The position numbers and the translations under genes are program-made. A stretch of 64,000 nucleotides of DNA from Pleionea sp. CnH1-48 (GTDB lineage: Bacteria > Pseudomonadota > Gammaproteobacteria > Enterobacterales > Kangiellaceae): NCBI RefSeq assembly GCF_024124665.1, contig NZ_JAMXSB010000001.1:186001-250000 (forward strand). The letters run 5' to 3'. The notes beneath the pieces were generated by a model. The model was not told the DNA's origin. It ran no database searches and saw only the letters and a program-made list of their open reading frames with translations. Of the stretch, positions 38,301-47,758 are shown one piece after another. Every line of letters begins with the position of its first letter. Position 1 is the first letter of the stretch.

Positions 38301-39461
38301 TGCATAGGCATTATTCGTATCATAAGCAACAAACTCAATGAAAGAGTCGATAATGTTAGCGCCCTGCGGAATATCTAAATCATCGAAGTACAATCCAACA
38401 GCAGCATTGGTCGAATTGCTGTACTTAGACTGATAATAAAAATCTAATGTATAGCTATAGGTGTCCAGGCTGTACCATGAAGTATATTCAAAATCATATT
38501 CCTGCATACTCACCTGACGGGACACAGAACGAACGAAACATCCACTAGCACCAGGAGGTAAGGTTGAATCATATTCAATGGTCAACTTGGGAGTATAAAC
38601 CGTGTCACCATCATAAGATAAAGCGCGTCTAAAACCTGTTGAAGCATTAACAAAAAATGCCATGCTATTGTCGCCACACCAGCCGTTACGATCAACGATC
38701 TCTTGAACAATGCTTCGAACATTAGTCGATGTATATGCATTTGGTGGCAAAGGATCACCATTCACATCGGTACCTGGTGCTTCCCAATCTCCTGGAGTCC
38801 AAGTTTCGGAAGCAGAAGTTTTGGCGCGAGAAGTCAAGTCACTGTTATTCCAGGTAAACTCTGATGCATTATCAGAGTCTTGCCCTGTGATGGTAAACGA
38901 CGCAGCACCAGATGAATCACTGCGAGTAGAAAACGTTAAAGTAGCAGAAGTAATCGTGGCACCTTGAGGAACATTAACCCCGGTAAAACGAATACCAGCC
39001 ATGCTGTTGGTGGTTAAATCAAGATCGCGACTGGTTAATGACATTACACCATTAGAGAGCGTTTGAGTGGCGTCGTTTGATGAACCAGAAACGTTAGTGG
39101 TTATCACGGGAGCAGCAGGCTGAGAAACACCAACCACTGGCTGAAGAATAGGACCACCAGGAACACTAAAACGAGCTAAACCGATGTTAACGTTGTTTAC
39201 TGTGTCTAGATACTCAAGCAACACATTACGCATAATATTGATACGAGACTCATTAGTAGATGAGCCACTCGCAACATACGACATACTGCCCGACGTATCA
39301 AAAATAAATAAAATATTAGGTGTCGTCGTGGTTTGTTGCTGATTGCTAAAAAAGATCTCCGTATCTTCTGCGAAAGCAGTACCTGTGGTAGCCAAGCAAT
39401 AAATGCTCGCCAACGCTATCCACTTGAACTTATTCAATAAGGTTTTCATCTTTTTCACCAT
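35385..39461 (-). CDS. pilY1: PilY1/PilC type IV pilus tip protein, operon copy
   Basis: 1358 residues from ATG 39461 (a later ATG at 39449 is possible). Signal peptide ends at about AFA-31. MIDAS D55-T-S-G-S starts the vWA domain, which is split by two DNRLRE-like beta modules as in the second copy, then resumes (KREVLKSSVNDF) with LLTDGAPTSH. C-terminal propeller has DTDDDGLVDSGEKAYLY and DADADGISDAAE calcium-type loops. The protein resembles the copy at 30316-34395 along its full length, most strongly in the propeller. Between pilX and pilE, the standard operon position. Confidence 0.95.
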   Translation of the reverse strand: MVKKMKTLLNKFKWIALASIYCLATTGTAFAEDTEIFFSNQQQTTTTPNILFIFDTSGSMSYVASGSSTNESRINIMRNVLLEYLDTVNNVNIGLARFSVPGGPILQPVVGVSQPAAPVITTNVSGSSNDATQTLSNGVMSLTSRDLDLTTNSMAGIRFTGVNVPQGATITSATLTFSTRSDSSGAASFTITGQDSDNASEFTWNNSDLTSRAKTSASETWTPGDWEAPGTDVNGDPLPPNAYTSTNVRSIVQEIVDRNGWCGDNSMAFFVNASTGFRRALSYDGDTVYTPKLTIEYDSTLPPGASGCFVRSVSRQVSMQEYDFEYTSWYSLDTYSYTLDFYYQSKYSNSTNAAVGLYFDDLDIPQGANIIDSFIEFVAYDTNNAYAQINISAVNSANPSSGASDIRYASKTGSISWVPPTYTPHRSVYSTSSLNTIINGLVSKAGWTNGNSMAFWLRGGAGRKQVYSFRSPVRAPRLVVKYKTVFDPTVFTKREVLKSSVNDFQASGNTPISDTLMEAARYMRGDPVYYGAKRGSGRSQYNRVSSVESFESSGVLFRPAGCSDDNLNSSNCRYEEIFNSPKYISPIQASCQSNHVVLLTDGAPTSHNSATATTYNGWTGNTCQLWDAGKDCSNKIVAFMKNEDQGIGVSGTQTVTTHAIGFDYSSSFLQDLAEVYGGGLYKTADDRASLLEALQSITDSVLKTNNTFVSAGVTVNQYNRLTHNDELYFSLFEPSTSAAWPGNIKRYALDQVSRNIVDEKGDNAVNAVTGEFDDSASSYWSTEIDGNIVKAGGVANKLGVNRRIFTQLGSTKDLTASSNRVRESNSTITQEMLGAIDAADRTGILQWARGYDVDGNDPSAAHNNVGDPLHSQPVLLSYSDGSGVKSSIYAGTNHGFVHSFNSDDGTENWAFIPQELLSNLKLARENEDGADHFYGIDGSVALFHQDTDDDGLVDSGEKAYLYVGMRRGGKSYYALDISDRTAPRLMFNIKAGSSGFENMGQTWSTPVIGYMKIGSGDAPKLVMMFGGGYDTTQDTEDTVANTDAEGNRVYIVDALSGTKLWDSSMATQAGGAAGPVSSMNAVPGNVKAFDLNGDNLLDKFYVSDTKAQIFRFDIDHDTKKITGGRIAHLGDVDQDTASENRRFYYNPDVSIVRDSNSGERYMSVAIGSGYRAHPLNKKVKDHFYVLRDKGALTNSWPMDAKIGDLLNATNVLGDADADGISDAAEQIQDNDLKGWYVEFPTTGEKVLAESITFNGVIVFTTYIPPGGSNASCQPAAGSGRAFAVNIQDGSPYRDTNFDGSVEANDRYVDLNSVGIPPAPQILLPSGSGKPITLIGRTPIEDLVPELPKTLMPIKWQHK

Positions 39462-39502
39462 AATCAAAGTTTTTACTTTAAATCGAAAAAACTGTCGTTA
39501 AG

Positions 39503-40021
39503 TTAGCATCGAGCACCGATTTGAAATGCCCACCACTCGACTTCTTCTTCAACACCGACTGCATTGCCTGTACCATCAACTTTATAAACAATGCATTGGA
39601 TTCCAGAACGAGGATCAGCGCTTAAACTGAATCCTGTGCATAACTTTTGAAAACAACCTTCTTTGTTAACATCAACTTCTGCTTTAGTTAACTTTTGAGT
39701 ACCGTCTAAGAAAGTAGAATCGCATGCACCTTCAGCACCTTTCTCGTCAACACAAAAGTTCACACTGCCATTGATACGAGCGCGGAATAAAATATGTTGA
39801 GAATCACTGCGATCATCACCTTCGTTTGCCAAAGTGTTAAAAGCATTAACACCTGCATCTGCGGCACCAAAAGCCCAGTTTTGCTGATGAACATTGGTTG
39901 CCATTTTTTCTTGGAACGAACTATTTCTAACAGCCGTTACTCCTAACACCATCAAAATGGCCAAAAAAACAAGCGCAACAAATAAGGCTGCACCTTGCTG
40001 TTTTTGTATTGTCACATTCAT
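39503..40021 (-). CDS. pilX: Minor pilin assembly protein PilX
   Basis: 172 residues. Leader MNVTIQKQQG before AALFVALVFLAILMVLG; the mature protein has no Glu at position 5, as usual for PilX and its GspK-like tip role. The N-terminal block continues with VRNSSFQEKMATNVHQQNWAFGAADAG, the PilX_N signature. Between pilW and pilY1. Confidence 0.92.
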   Translation of the reverse strand: MNVTIQKQQGAALFVALVFLAILMVLGVTAVRNSSFQEKMATNVHQQNWAFGAADAGVNAFNTLANEGDDRSDSQHILFRARINGSVNFCVDEKGAEGACDSTFLDGTQKLTKAEVDVNKEGCFQKLCTGFSLSADPRSGIQCIVYKVDGTGNAVGVEEEVEWWAFQIGARC

Positions 40022-40033
40022 AAGTCAACCACC

Positions 40034-40786
40034 TTAACTTTGTTTAGGAATCAAGCTATACGCTTGATTAGGCATAAATATGGTTTGTCGAAAAACACGA
40101 CGTAAACGCAAATCATCTCGTGTCACTTCTTGATCCAGTACGTCGTAAGTTTTTGAAACTTTCTGCTGCAGTGTTTTGTCTTCAGACATAATTAATAAAG
40201 CAACCTGGACAGAGACCACCTTTAGCGCGCTACCGTTGTTTCTAACGGTTGTTGCATCAAGATAATGATTAGCAACACCATTGGCATCAGTATCTACACC
40301 ATATAAAAGTTGAAAACTTTCTACATTTTCTACAATCGGTTGAGCAGTACCACCACCATTACCTTCGCATAGCAAAGTCGTATTGTCGGTGCCACCTAAA
40401 TAAAACCGATTCGTCATGACACTGGTTGTAACCGTTGACCCAGTACAATCTTGTGTGCCAGTCGGAACTTCCATCGATACCGTAATAGAGTCATTGCCAC
40501 CAGAACCACCATCCGTCGTTTTTGCAGCATCAAAGTCAACAGCATAAATGGTTCCGCCAAAGTCACCTTCTATCCATCCAGCATTTTCGATATGACGTTC
40601 TAAAAACATTAATGCAAAGCGCCCATCCGTTTGAACATTAGCCATTTGTTCTTGCATAGTAAAAGTGGTGCGAGATCCTAAGAACAAGGAAATAACACCA
40701 GCTAACAATATCAATCCCAAAACGCTGGCAATTAAGAGCTCAAGCAGAGAGAAGCCCGACGATTTTTTTATCGAATAACGAATCAT
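40034..40786 (-). CDS. pilW: Minor pilin PilW
   Basis: 250 residues from ATG 40786, which overlaps the pilV stop as ATGA. Class III leader MIRYSIKKSSG is cleaved before FSLLELLIASVLGLILLAGVISLF. The block QMANVQTDGRFALMFLERHIENAGW is typical of PilW. Tip-complex pilin needed with PilV, PilX and PilY1 for pilus priming. Confidence 0.94.
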   Translation of the reverse strand: MIRYSIKKSSGFSLLELLIASVLGLILLAGVISLFLGSRTTFTMQEQMANVQTDGRFALMFLERHIENAGWIEGDFGGTIYAVDFDAAKTTDGGSGGNDSITVSMEVPTGTQDCTGSTVTTSVMTNRFYLGGTDNTTLLCEGNGGGTAQPIVENVESFQLLYGVDTDANGVANHYLDATTVRNNGSALKVVSVQVALLIMSEDKTLQQKVSKTYDVLDQEVTRDDLRLRRVFRQTIFMPNQAYSLIPKQS

Positions 40787-41343
40787 GGAATCACCTGCAA
40801 AATGACACAATCTTTAGAAGCGCTTACACCCACGGAGGTGCATGCTGAATTAACAATAGTTTTTTGGCCTAAGTCTTCTCGCGCTGCGGTAGGTGTCCAG
40901 GCCACAGCTATTTGAGCATGAACCGAACCAGCCACGCTGCGAACATAAACTTCGCCTTCAGGTAACTCGGCTTTAGCAAGTTCGCACATTTCCCACTTAT
41001 CATAAGTAACAACTTCAGCAGGCGAACAATCTGAAGAACTCACACACTTTTTAGCCGGTGCGGAGCCACAAGTATAAGGAGCATCACTGTAAGCAGTAAT
41101 CATATTCTTAACAAAGACAGAAGAATCCAGGTTACTTTCGTACAACGCCATGCGAGAGCCTCGAATCCGAGATTGCAAATCTTCTGCTACAGCGGATGCC
41201 TGAGTTCGAAACTGACCCTCTTGATTACTGTTAATACTGGTTAACTGTAATGCTGCTACACCCAGCAACCCAACACCCAAAATAACCGCAGTTACCAGCA
41301 CCTCAATGAGTGAGACACCCAATTGTTTTCGTATTGACTTCAT
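40783..41343 (-). CDS. pilV: Minor pilin PilV
   Basis: 186 residues. Leader MKSIRKQLG, mature start VSLIEVLVTAVILGVGLLGVAALQL with Glu5. The segment EDLQSRIRGSRMALY resembles the GspI/PilV helix. Several cysteines may form disulfides. Start overlaps the fimT stop (TAATG). Confidence 0.93.
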   Translation of the reverse strand: MKSIRKQLGVSLIEVLVTAVILGVGLLGVAALQLTSINSNQEGQFRTQASAVAEDLQSRIRGSRMALYESNLDSSVFVKNMITAYSDAPYTCGSAPAKKCVSSSDCSPAEVVTYDKWEMCELAKAELPEGEVYVRSVAGSVHAQIAVAWTPTAAREDLGQKTIVNSACTSVGVSASKDCVILQVIP

Positions 41344-41810
41344 TAGCAGTTACCTAAAGATTTTGTTGATACGCCACCGCCAGTTGTCACCGTCACCAAC
41401 TTACCTTTGCTGAGTTCATTACATACGGTGAGTTGAACCTGACCATTACCGTCAGCACGAAACCCCGTAGAGCCGTACTGAATGTTAGCGACATCAGGAG
41501 AAAGAGAGATAGAAATATCATTTCCTAAGCATTCAAAAACTTCGAGCACCTGACTACTGTTACCTTCATCTGTGACCTGGAATCTTATGCCAGTTGTCGA
41601 AGCTACTCGAGCAATCTGAGTACGAGTTCTAGAAGTTACAGCCGTTGATTTTGCCAGTTGAATGGCCGAAACAAACTTGTTAGAACAAGCCGCCAACTGG
41701 TTGTTTTGAATGGATGTTCGGAATGATGGGACAGCAAACGCTGCCAATATAGCAACCAACCCGATGGTCACTACCACTTCCAGTAAAGTAAAACCTTTGA
41801 TGCGTCTCAT
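41343..41810 (-). CDS. fimT: Minor pseudopilin FimT/FimU
   Basis: 155 residues. Leader MRRIKG, mature FTLLEVVVTIGLVAILAAFAVPSF with Glu5, followed by FVSAIQLAKSTAVTSRTRTQI, the GspH/FimT/FimU signature. First gene of the tip pilin operon. Whether it is FimT or FimU cannot be separated by sequence reading; its operon position corresponds to fimU in Pseudomonas aeruginosa. Regulation probably runs through the direct repeats at 41873-41910. Confidence 0.9.
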   Translation of the reverse strand: MRRIKGFTLLEVVVTIGLVAILAAFAVPSFRTSIQNNQLAACSNKFVSAIQLAKSTAVTSRTRTQIARVASTTGIRFQVTDEGNSSQVLEVFECLGNDISISLSPDVANIQYGSTGFRADGNGQVQLTVCNELSKGKLVTVTTGGGVSTKSLGNC

Positions 41811-41836
41811 ATCATTAATCAGTTAACTTTTATCTG

Positions 41837-41842
41837 AGTATA
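41837..41842 (-). promoter_or_regulatory. Candidate -10 box of the minor pilin operon
   Basis: TATACT on the minus strand, 27 bases before the fimT start. No good -35 at 16-18 bases, as expected for an activator-dependent promoter. Confidence 0.45.
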
Positions 41843-41872
41843 ACTATTAATGAAAACAGTAAGATAGACAAT

Positions 41873-41910
41873 CCGCTACCGACAAGCGCCAGACCGCAAC
41901 CGATAAGCGG
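41873..41910 (-). promoter_or_regulatory. Tandem activator sites upstream of fimT (AlgR-like)
   Basis: Direct repeats on the minus strand: CCGCTTATCGGTTGCGG (41910-41894) and GCGCTTGTCGGTAGCGG (41889-41873), 21 bases apart, i.e. two helical turns. Each holds a 7-of-9 match to the AlgR consensus CCGTTYGTC. AlgR activates the equivalent fimU operon in P. aeruginosa. The binder is inferred. Confidence 0.55.
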
Positions 41911-41950
41911 TGAGGAGGGAATTAACTCTGTGCTTGAAGTCTCATTTTGA

Positions 41951-41989
41951 TAAAAACTATCGTGGAGGACATATCATGAGGTCCTCCAC
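41951..41989 (-). terminator. Terminator of the ispH operon
   Basis: 9-bp perfect stem GTGGAGGAC/GTCCTCCAC (41962-41989) with a 10-base loop, followed on the minus strand by GATAGTTTTTATC. About 50 bases past ispH. Confidence 0.75.
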
Positions 41990-42041
41990 CAACGTTAGGA
42001 AACCGCTTTTTAATCCATCACTTCAATAGTGATGGCTTTGA

Positions 42042-42974
42042 CTACTGACGTAACTCAGCTGGCAATACAAAGACAACGTCTTCTTCACGACCTTGCTGCT
42101 CAACAGCCGAAACTCCGCCCATTTGGTGTAAGCGGGCAATTACCGACTGTACCAGAACCTCTGGTGCCGATGCGCCTGCGGTCACTCCGATTTTGTTCAC
42201 CCCTTCTAACCAAGAAGATTGAATTTCTTCTGCATTATCAATGAGGTAAGCGCGGGTACCTTCGGTTTCAGCTAACTCTCTTAAGCGGTTAGAGTTAGAG
42301 CTGTTTTGGGAGCCAACCACCAACATAAGCTCAGTTTGCGCAGCCATCGACTGTACAGCATCCTGTCTATTTTGTGTGGCATAGCAAATATCATCTTTGC
42401 GTGGTCCCTGAATATTGGGAAACCGATTCTTAAGTGCATCGATAATAACTTTGGTATCGTTTACAGACAGTGTTGTTTGAGTGACGTAATAGAGATTATC
42501 AGTATCTTTAACCTCAAGTTTCTCTACGTCTTCAATGTCATCAACCAGATAAATACCCGCTTCGCTATTGTCGTACTGCCCCATAGTACCTTCTACTTCG
42601 GGGTGTCCTTTGTGGCCAATCAGGATACATTCGTGCCCTTTACGGCTGCAGCGTGCGACTTCCATGTGAACTTTGGTAACTAACGGACAGGTGGCATCAA
42701 ATACTTTAAGATGTTTCTCTTCTGCCTGAGCGCGAACTTCTTGCGACACACCATGAGCGCTGAAGATACAAATGCTTTTTTCTGGAATGTCTTCAACTTC
42801 TTCTACAAATACCGCACCTTTTTCACGTAGCCCATCAACAACGAACTTATTGTGAACGACTTCGTGCCGAACATAGATAGGTGCACCAAACACTTCTAGA
42901 GCACGGTTAACTATCTCAATTGCACGGTCAACGCCTGCACAAAACCCACGAGGATTGGCTAATAAAATTTCCAT
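42042..42974 (-). CDS. ispH: 4-hydroxy-3-methylbut-2-enyl diphosphate reductase
   Basis: 310-residue [4Fe-4S] enzyme of the MEP isoprenoid pathway making IPP and DMAPP. Cluster cysteines C12 ([11 protein letters not shown]), C96 ([11 protein letters not shown]) and C197 ([10 protein letters not shown]) are present, as are the catalytic Glu/His regions ([24 protein letters not shown]). Start overlaps the fkpB stop (TAATG). Last gene of the ribF-ileS-lspA-fkpB-ispH cluster. Confidence 0.98.
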   Translation of the reverse strand: MEILLANPRGFCAGVDRAIEIVNRALEVFGAPIYVRHEVVHNKFVVDGLREKGAVFVEEVEDIPEKSICIFSAHGVSQEVRAQAEEKHLKVFDATCPLVTKVHMEVARCSRKGHECILIGHKGHPEVEGTMGQYDNSEAGIYLVDDIEDVEKLEVKDTDNLYYVTQTTLSVNDTKVIIDALKNRFPNIQGPRKDDICYATQNRQDAVQSMAAQTELMLVVGSQNSSNSNRLRELAETEGTRAYLIDNAEEIQSSWLEGVNKIGVTAGASAPEVLVQSVIARLHQMGGVSAVEQQGREEDVVFVLPAELRQ

Positions 42975-43438
42975 TATCCGGCCTGTATTTCAGAAAAATC
43001 GTTAATAGCGACTACTTCGACATCAAAAGTGACACTTTGTCCTGCCAAAGGATGGTTAAAATCCACTTTAACAGACACCCCTTGCACTTCGCGAATAATA
43101 CCAGGAATATTGTTTCCGCCAGGTTGTTCAAAAGCAACAATAGCGCCTTCTTTTAATTCAATATCGCTGGCAAAGGTATTAATATCAAGAAAATGAATCA
43201 AATCTGGTTGTGGATGACCATAAGCACCCTCTGGCGATACCTTGAACTTGCTTTTATCGCCCACTTTCATACCCATTAAGTTCTTTTCTAACTCAGGGCT
43301 AAGTGATTCGTTACCCAGCTGAATAATGCTGGGTTTACCTTCAACGCGGGTTGAATCCACGACACTGCCATCATCTACCGATAGCTCAATATGAGCCAGC
43401 ACTCGACTATCTGCTTCAATACAATTATTTAGACTCAT
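42974..43438 (-). CDS. fkpB: FKBP-type peptidyl-prolyl isomerase FkpB/SlpA
   Basis: 154 residues from ATG 43438 ([19 protein letters not shown]); earlier in-frame codons lie deep inside lspA. SlpA-type FKBP with inserted flap domain: [37 protein letters not shown], then [13 protein letters not shown]. Cytosolic prolyl isomerase and chaperone. It overlaps lspA by 14 bases and ispH by one. Confidence 0.94.
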   Translation of the reverse strand: MSLNNCIEADSRVLAHIELSVDDGSVVDSTRVEGKPSIIQLGNESLSPELEKNLMGMKVGDKSKFKVSPEGAYGHPQPDLIHFLDINTFASDIELKEGAIVAFEQPGGNNIPGIIREVQGVSVKVDFNHPLAGQSVTFDVEVVAINDFSEIQAG

Positions 43439-43925
43439 TTTCTTTTCGCTCAGCAAAAAACAAACTATCAATTAACAACATAATGGCCCCAATCACGATG
43501 GCCGAATCAGCAATATTAAAGGCAGGCCAGTGGTAACCTTCTATGTACCAATCAATAAAATCAATCACATAGCCATAGATGAGCCGATCAATCACATTAC
43601 CGATGGCACCACTAAGCACCAGAGCAAGAGCAATACCCAGCCAACGCTCGTCACGCTTTAGCTGCGACAACCACACTATCAATCCAACACTAATAGCAAT
43701 CGCCAATATTGAAAAGAACCAGAGCTGCCAGCCTCCGGCATCCGCCAAAAAGCTGAAAGCCGCTCCTTTATTGTGTGCCAAAATTAGGTTGAAATGGGGC
43801 ATCACCTCAATGACACGCCCTTCCATGTTGTTTTCAGCCCAGGTTTTGGTCCATTGGTCCAGCCCTAAAGCCAACACCGAGAGCCACAACCAGCGTAGCC
43901 CGGTGTCTTTAAATAACGACATCAT
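43425..43925 (-). CDS. lspA: Lipoprotein signal peptidase LspA
   Basis: 166-residue inner membrane aspartyl protease that removes signal peptides from diacylglyceryl prolipoproteins. Four TM segments. Catalytic aspartates D122 (GYVIDFI) and D140 (FNIADSAI), with the GNVIDR and NKGAAFSFL motifs. Start shares one base with the ileS stop (TAATG). Confidence 0.97.
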   Translation of the reverse strand: MMSLFKDTGLRWLWLSVLALGLDQWTKTWAENNMEGRVIEVMPHFNLILAHNKGAAFSFLADAGGWQLWFFSILAIAISVGLIVWLSQLKRDERWLGIALALVLSGAIGNVIDRLIYGYVIDFIDWYIEGYHWPAFNIADSAIVIGAIMLLIDSLFFAERKENESK

Positions 43926-46735
43926 TAAGCAAACTCTCGTGTTTCACCGTCGCCATCAACGTTTTCAACACAACGATGACAGAGAGTTTCATGCTCAGCA
44001 TGGCTACCAACATCTTCACGACGATGCCAGCAGCGATCACACTTTGCGTGCTCCGAAGCTTTGATCTCTAATGATAAACCAGCTACGTCAGTTGGTTGGC
44101 CGCCGTCACCAGAAACCACATTAGCTTGCGAAGTAATCAAAACAAAGCGTAACTCGTCTTTTAACTTCTGTAAGCTCGCCAACATGTCACCATCTGCGTA
44201 CAAGGTCACCTCTGCTTCCAAAGAGCCACCCAAGGTTTTGTCCTTACGCAGTGCTTCAATGGCTTTGTTGACCGCTTCTTTTGCTGTACGGATATTTTCC
44301 CAGTCGGCCAATGAAATCACTTCGTCACTGCCATAAGCGGTCAATTGCTCATACCAGGTCTCTACAAAGATGGTTTCATTACCCTGATGACCAGGAACAT
44401 GTTGCCAGATTTCTTCTGCAGTAAACGACAATACCGGTGCCATCCAACGGGCTAGAGCCTGAATGATGTGATACATCGCCGTTTGGCAAGAACGCTGTGC
44501 CAAGCTGCCACGCTTAGCGGTGTACTGTCGATCTTTGATGACATCGAGATACAAACCGCCCAGATCCATCGCACAGAAATGATGGATGTGTTGCACTACC
44601 TGCCAGAATTTATAATCGGTGTAGTCAACTTTGATTTGCTCTTGAACTTTATAGGCAGCATTCACAGCCCAACGATCCAAAGGCAGCATATCTTCTGCGC
44701 TGACCAAATCAGTCGCAGGATCAAAACCATGAATGTTAGATAGCAAGAAGCGCGCAGTATTTCTGATACGACGATAAGTATCAGAGGTGCGCTTGATGAT
44801 ATCGTCAGACACAGTGATTTCACCGCGATAATCAGAAGACGCAGTCCACAGACGTAATATATCCGCTCCCCACTGATTGATGACTTCCATCGGGGCTACA
44901 ACGTTACCCACTGATTTAGACATCTTCTTACCGTCTTTGTCTACGGTAAATCCGTGGGTCAGTACAGCCTTATAAGGTGCCTCACCGTTGATCGCGATGC
45001 TGGTCAGTAATGATGACTGGAACCAACCACGGTGTTGATCCGATCCTTCAAGATACAGATCAGCAGGATGTTGCAATACTTCACGTACCGCTGTCACACA
45101 AGCATGAGTTACGCCAGAGTCAAACCAAACATCCAAGGTATCGTCGATCTTTTCGTACAGTTCAACATCAGTATCAAGTAGCTCTGATACTTCCATGTCG
45201 AACCATGCCTGAATACCTTCTTGCTCAATTTTTTGCGCGGCTTTTTCCATGATAGCAGTCGCATCAGGATGCAACTCGCCCGTTTCTTTATGAACCAACA
45301 AACATAAAGGTACACCCCAGGTACGTTGACGAGAGATACACCAATCGGGACGTCCATCAACCATACCTTCGATACGCTCCTGACCCCAATCCGGGATCCA
45401 CTGCACATCTTTGATGGCTGCTAATGCTTTATCACGTAAACCATTTTGTTCCATACTGACAAACCACTGCGGTGTAGTACGGAAGATAAGTGGTGTTTTA
45501 GTACGCCAGCAATGAGGATAACTGTGAGTGAGTTTCTCACGGCGTACCAGTGCGCCCTTCTCAGCTAATAATTCACATACCTTATCTTCAACTTTGTAAA
45601 CATGCTCACCAGCAAAGAAAGGTGTTTGTTGTGAATAAACGCCATCAGCGCCCACATAATTGAGAACATCGATATCGTATTTACGACCGATATTAAAATC
45701 GTCTGCACCATGATCTGGAGCCGTATGAACCAATCCGGTACCCGCTTCGGTGGTAACGTGGTCACCCAACAACAAAGGTACTTTTTTGTCGATAAAAGGA
45801 TGAGCCACTTCTTTTAGTTCCAGTGAATCGCCTTTTGCCGTCGCGACGACTTCGAAATGCTCGATGTCATAACGAGACATGATGTTTTCAACCATATCAC
45901 GAGCAAAGACCAGCAATTCATCACCATTGCCAGTATCAACTTTTACCAAAGCGTAATCTAACTCAGGGTGTACAGAAACCGCCTGATTAGCAGGTAATGT
46001 CCAGGGAGTGGTGGTCCAGATAACAATAGAAGCTGCCAATTTGTCTGCATTGTCGTAGTTGAAGACGGTGCTGACATCTTCTGCAGACATAGCAAAACGC
46101 ACATCGATGGATGCTGATGTTTTGTCGTGATATTCCACTTCGGCTTCCGCCAATGCAGAACCACCGACAACACTCCAATAGACTGGCTTAACACCTTTAT
46201 GCAGATGGCCATTCTGAACGATCTTGCTTAATGCTCGAACGATATTCGCTTCTTGGTCATAGTTCATGGTGAGGTAGGGATTATCCCACTCACCAAACAC
46301 GCCTAAGCGGATAAAATCTTTTTTCTGCCCATCAACCTGACGGTTCGCATAATCACGACACAGTTGACGAAATTGGCCAAAAGGAACTTTTTGCCCCGCT
46401 TTGCCTTTCTTCTTTTCGACATTGTGCTCGATGGGTAAACCGTGGCAATCCCAACCAGGCACGTAAGGCGCATCAAACCCATCTAATGAGCGTGATTTGA
46501 TGATGATATCTTTTAGTATTTTGTTAACTGCATGACCAATATGAATATTGCCATTTGCATAGGGAGGTCCATCATGAAGAATAAACTTCGGACGCCCTGC
46601 ACTCGCTTTACGAATTTGCTGATACACATCTTTCTGTTGCCATTGTTTCAGCATGCCAGGCTCGCGCTGAGCCAGACTGGCTTTCATAGGAAAGTCAGTT
46701 TTCGGTAAATTTAGAGTTGGCTTATAATCGGTCAT
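43925..46735 (-). CDS. ileS: Isoleucyl-tRNA synthetase
   Basis: 936-residue class Ia synthetase. HIGH signature in [19 protein letters not shown] (about residues 57-75) and KMSKS in [13 protein letters not shown]. The CP1 editing domain spans about 200-390 ([25 protein letters not shown]). C-terminal zinc finger [12 protein letters not shown]...CHRCVENV. Length matches E. coli (938). Thirty bases after ribF. Confidence 0.98.
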   Translation of the reverse strand: MTDYKPTLNLPKTDFPMKASLAQREPGMLKQWQQKDVYQQIRKASAGRPKFILHDGPPYANGNIHIGHAVNKILKDIIIKSRSLDGFDAPYVPGWDCHGLPIEHNVEKKKGKAGQKVPFGQFRQLCRDYANRQVDGQKKDFIRLGVFGEWDNPYLTMNYDQEANIVRALSKIVQNGHLHKGVKPVYWSVVGGSALAEAEVEYHDKTSASIDVRFAMSAEDVSTVFNYDNADKLAASIVIWTTTPWTLPANQAVSVHPELDYALVKVDTGNGDELLVFARDMVENIMSRYDIEHFEVVATAKGDSLELKEVAHPFIDKKVPLLLGDHVTTEAGTGLVHTAPDHGADDFNIGRKYDIDVLNYVGADGVYSQQTPFFAGEHVYKVEDKVCELLAEKGALVRREKLTHSYPHCWRTKTPLIFRTTPQWFVSMEQNGLRDKALAAIKDVQWIPDWGQERIEGMVDGRPDWCISRQRTWGVPLCLLVHKETGELHPDATAIMEKAAQKIEQEGIQAWFDMEVSELLDTDVELYEKIDDTLDVWFDSGVTHACVTAVREVLQHPADLYLEGSDQHRGWFQSSLLTSIAINGEAPYKAVLTHGFTVDKDGKKMSKSVGNVVAPMEVINQWGADILRLWTASSDYRGEITVSDDIIKRTSDTYRRIRNTARFLLSNIHGFDPATDLVSAEDMLPLDRWAVNAAYKVQEQIKVDYTDYKFWQVVQHIHHFCAMDLGGLYLDVIKDRQYTAKRGSLAQRSCQTAMYHIIQALARWMAPVLSFTAEEIWQHVPGHQGNETIFVETWYEQLTAYGSDEVISLADWENIRTAKEAVNKAIEALRKDKTLGGSLEAEVTLYADGDMLASLQKLKDELRFVLITSQANVVSGDGGQPTDVAGLSLEIKASEHAKCDRCWHRREDVGSHAEHETLCHRCVENVDGDGETREFA

Positions 46736-46764
46736 AACATCTTATCCAGGTTAATACCCAAGTT

Positions 46765-47691
46765 TCATTGTTGTTTAAGAAAGTGTCGAGCTGCTTCGGA
46801 ATCCAGTTGAATTTGTTCAGCAAGCTCGTCTACGGATGAAAATTTCTTTTCATCACGAATTTTGTGTAAAAAAGTAATCTCAACTTTGCGGCCATAACAA
46901 TCGCCATCAAAGTCAAAAACATGTGCCTCCACTCGAGGCTTTGAACCACCAATGGTCGGTCGACTACCGACATTGGCCACGCCCCACTGAGTGCGTTCAG
47001 AAATACCATCTATCGCGACAACAAAAACACCCGCCAAAGGCGACTGACGTCGTAACAGAGGCACATTCAAAGTAGGAAAGCCTAGTTGTCGTCCAAGTTT
47101 CTGACCATGGACAACGGTTCCACTGATGGCATAATCGCGCCCTAACAGCTGTTTGGCTTTTGAAAGCTTGCCTTCATCAAGGGTCGTGCGAATCAACGAG
47201 CTACTAATACGCTCTGTGCCCTGCTTGATCGATTGCGTCGTCTGTACCCCAAACTGCCCTGCTCCCAGTTCAGATAGCAAAGCATAATCGCCAGTACGTC
47301 CAGCACCAAAACGAAAATCATCCCCAACGATCAAATGAGCTACCCGCAGCTTTTCGATCAACACCTTATGGATGAAATCAGGCGCAGGCATGGAGGCAAA
47401 GCGACGATTAAAACTCATGCAGACGACCTTGTCTATGCCCACTTGCTCAAGCAACTGCCACTTTTCACGAAAACGCGTCAATCTTGCAGGAGAGTTTTGA
47501 GGAGCAAAATATTCTTGTGGATCAGGCTCAAAAACGATAATCGACGAAGGCACAGCCAGTTCTTTGGCTTTTGCAGTCACCGCCGCCAGAATTTGCTGAT
47601 GTCCGCAATGAACACCATCAAACTTGCCTATGGTCGCAACACAGGGTGTTGGCTGACGCTCCAAATTGTGAAGCCCTCGGATCAGCTCCAT
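46765..47691 (-). CDS. ribF: Bifunctional riboflavin kinase/FAD synthetase
   Basis: 308 residues. FAD synthetase (nucleotidyltransferase) domain at the N-terminus with ATIGKFDGVHCGHQQIL and DDFRFGAGRTGD...ISSSLIR. Riboflavin kinase domain from about residue 185 (ISGTVVHGQKLGRQLGFPTLNV) ending with the VEAHVFDFDGDCYG and LHKIRDEKKF blocks. Precedes ileS, the usual gammaproteobacterial order. Confidence 0.97.
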   Translation of the reverse strand: MELIRGLHNLERQPTPCVATIGKFDGVHCGHQQILAAVTAKAKELAVPSSIIVFEPDPQEYFAPQNSPARLTRFREKWQLLEQVGIDKVVCMSFNRRFASMPAPDFIHKVLIEKLRVAHLIVGDDFRFGAGRTGDYALLSELGAGQFGVQTTQSIKQGTERISSSLIRTTLDEGKLSKAKQLLGRDYAISGTVVHGQKLGRQLGFPTLNVPLLRRQSPLAGVFVVAIDGISERTQWGVANVGSRPTIGGSKPRVEAHVFDFDGDCYGRKVEITFLHKIRDEKKFSSVDELAEQIQLDSEAARHFLKQQ

Positions 47692-47758
47692 TATGATATG
47701 AATACCTGCAACTTAAAAGCGCTGGATTATAACCCATTGACATAAGACGCGCACTTGA

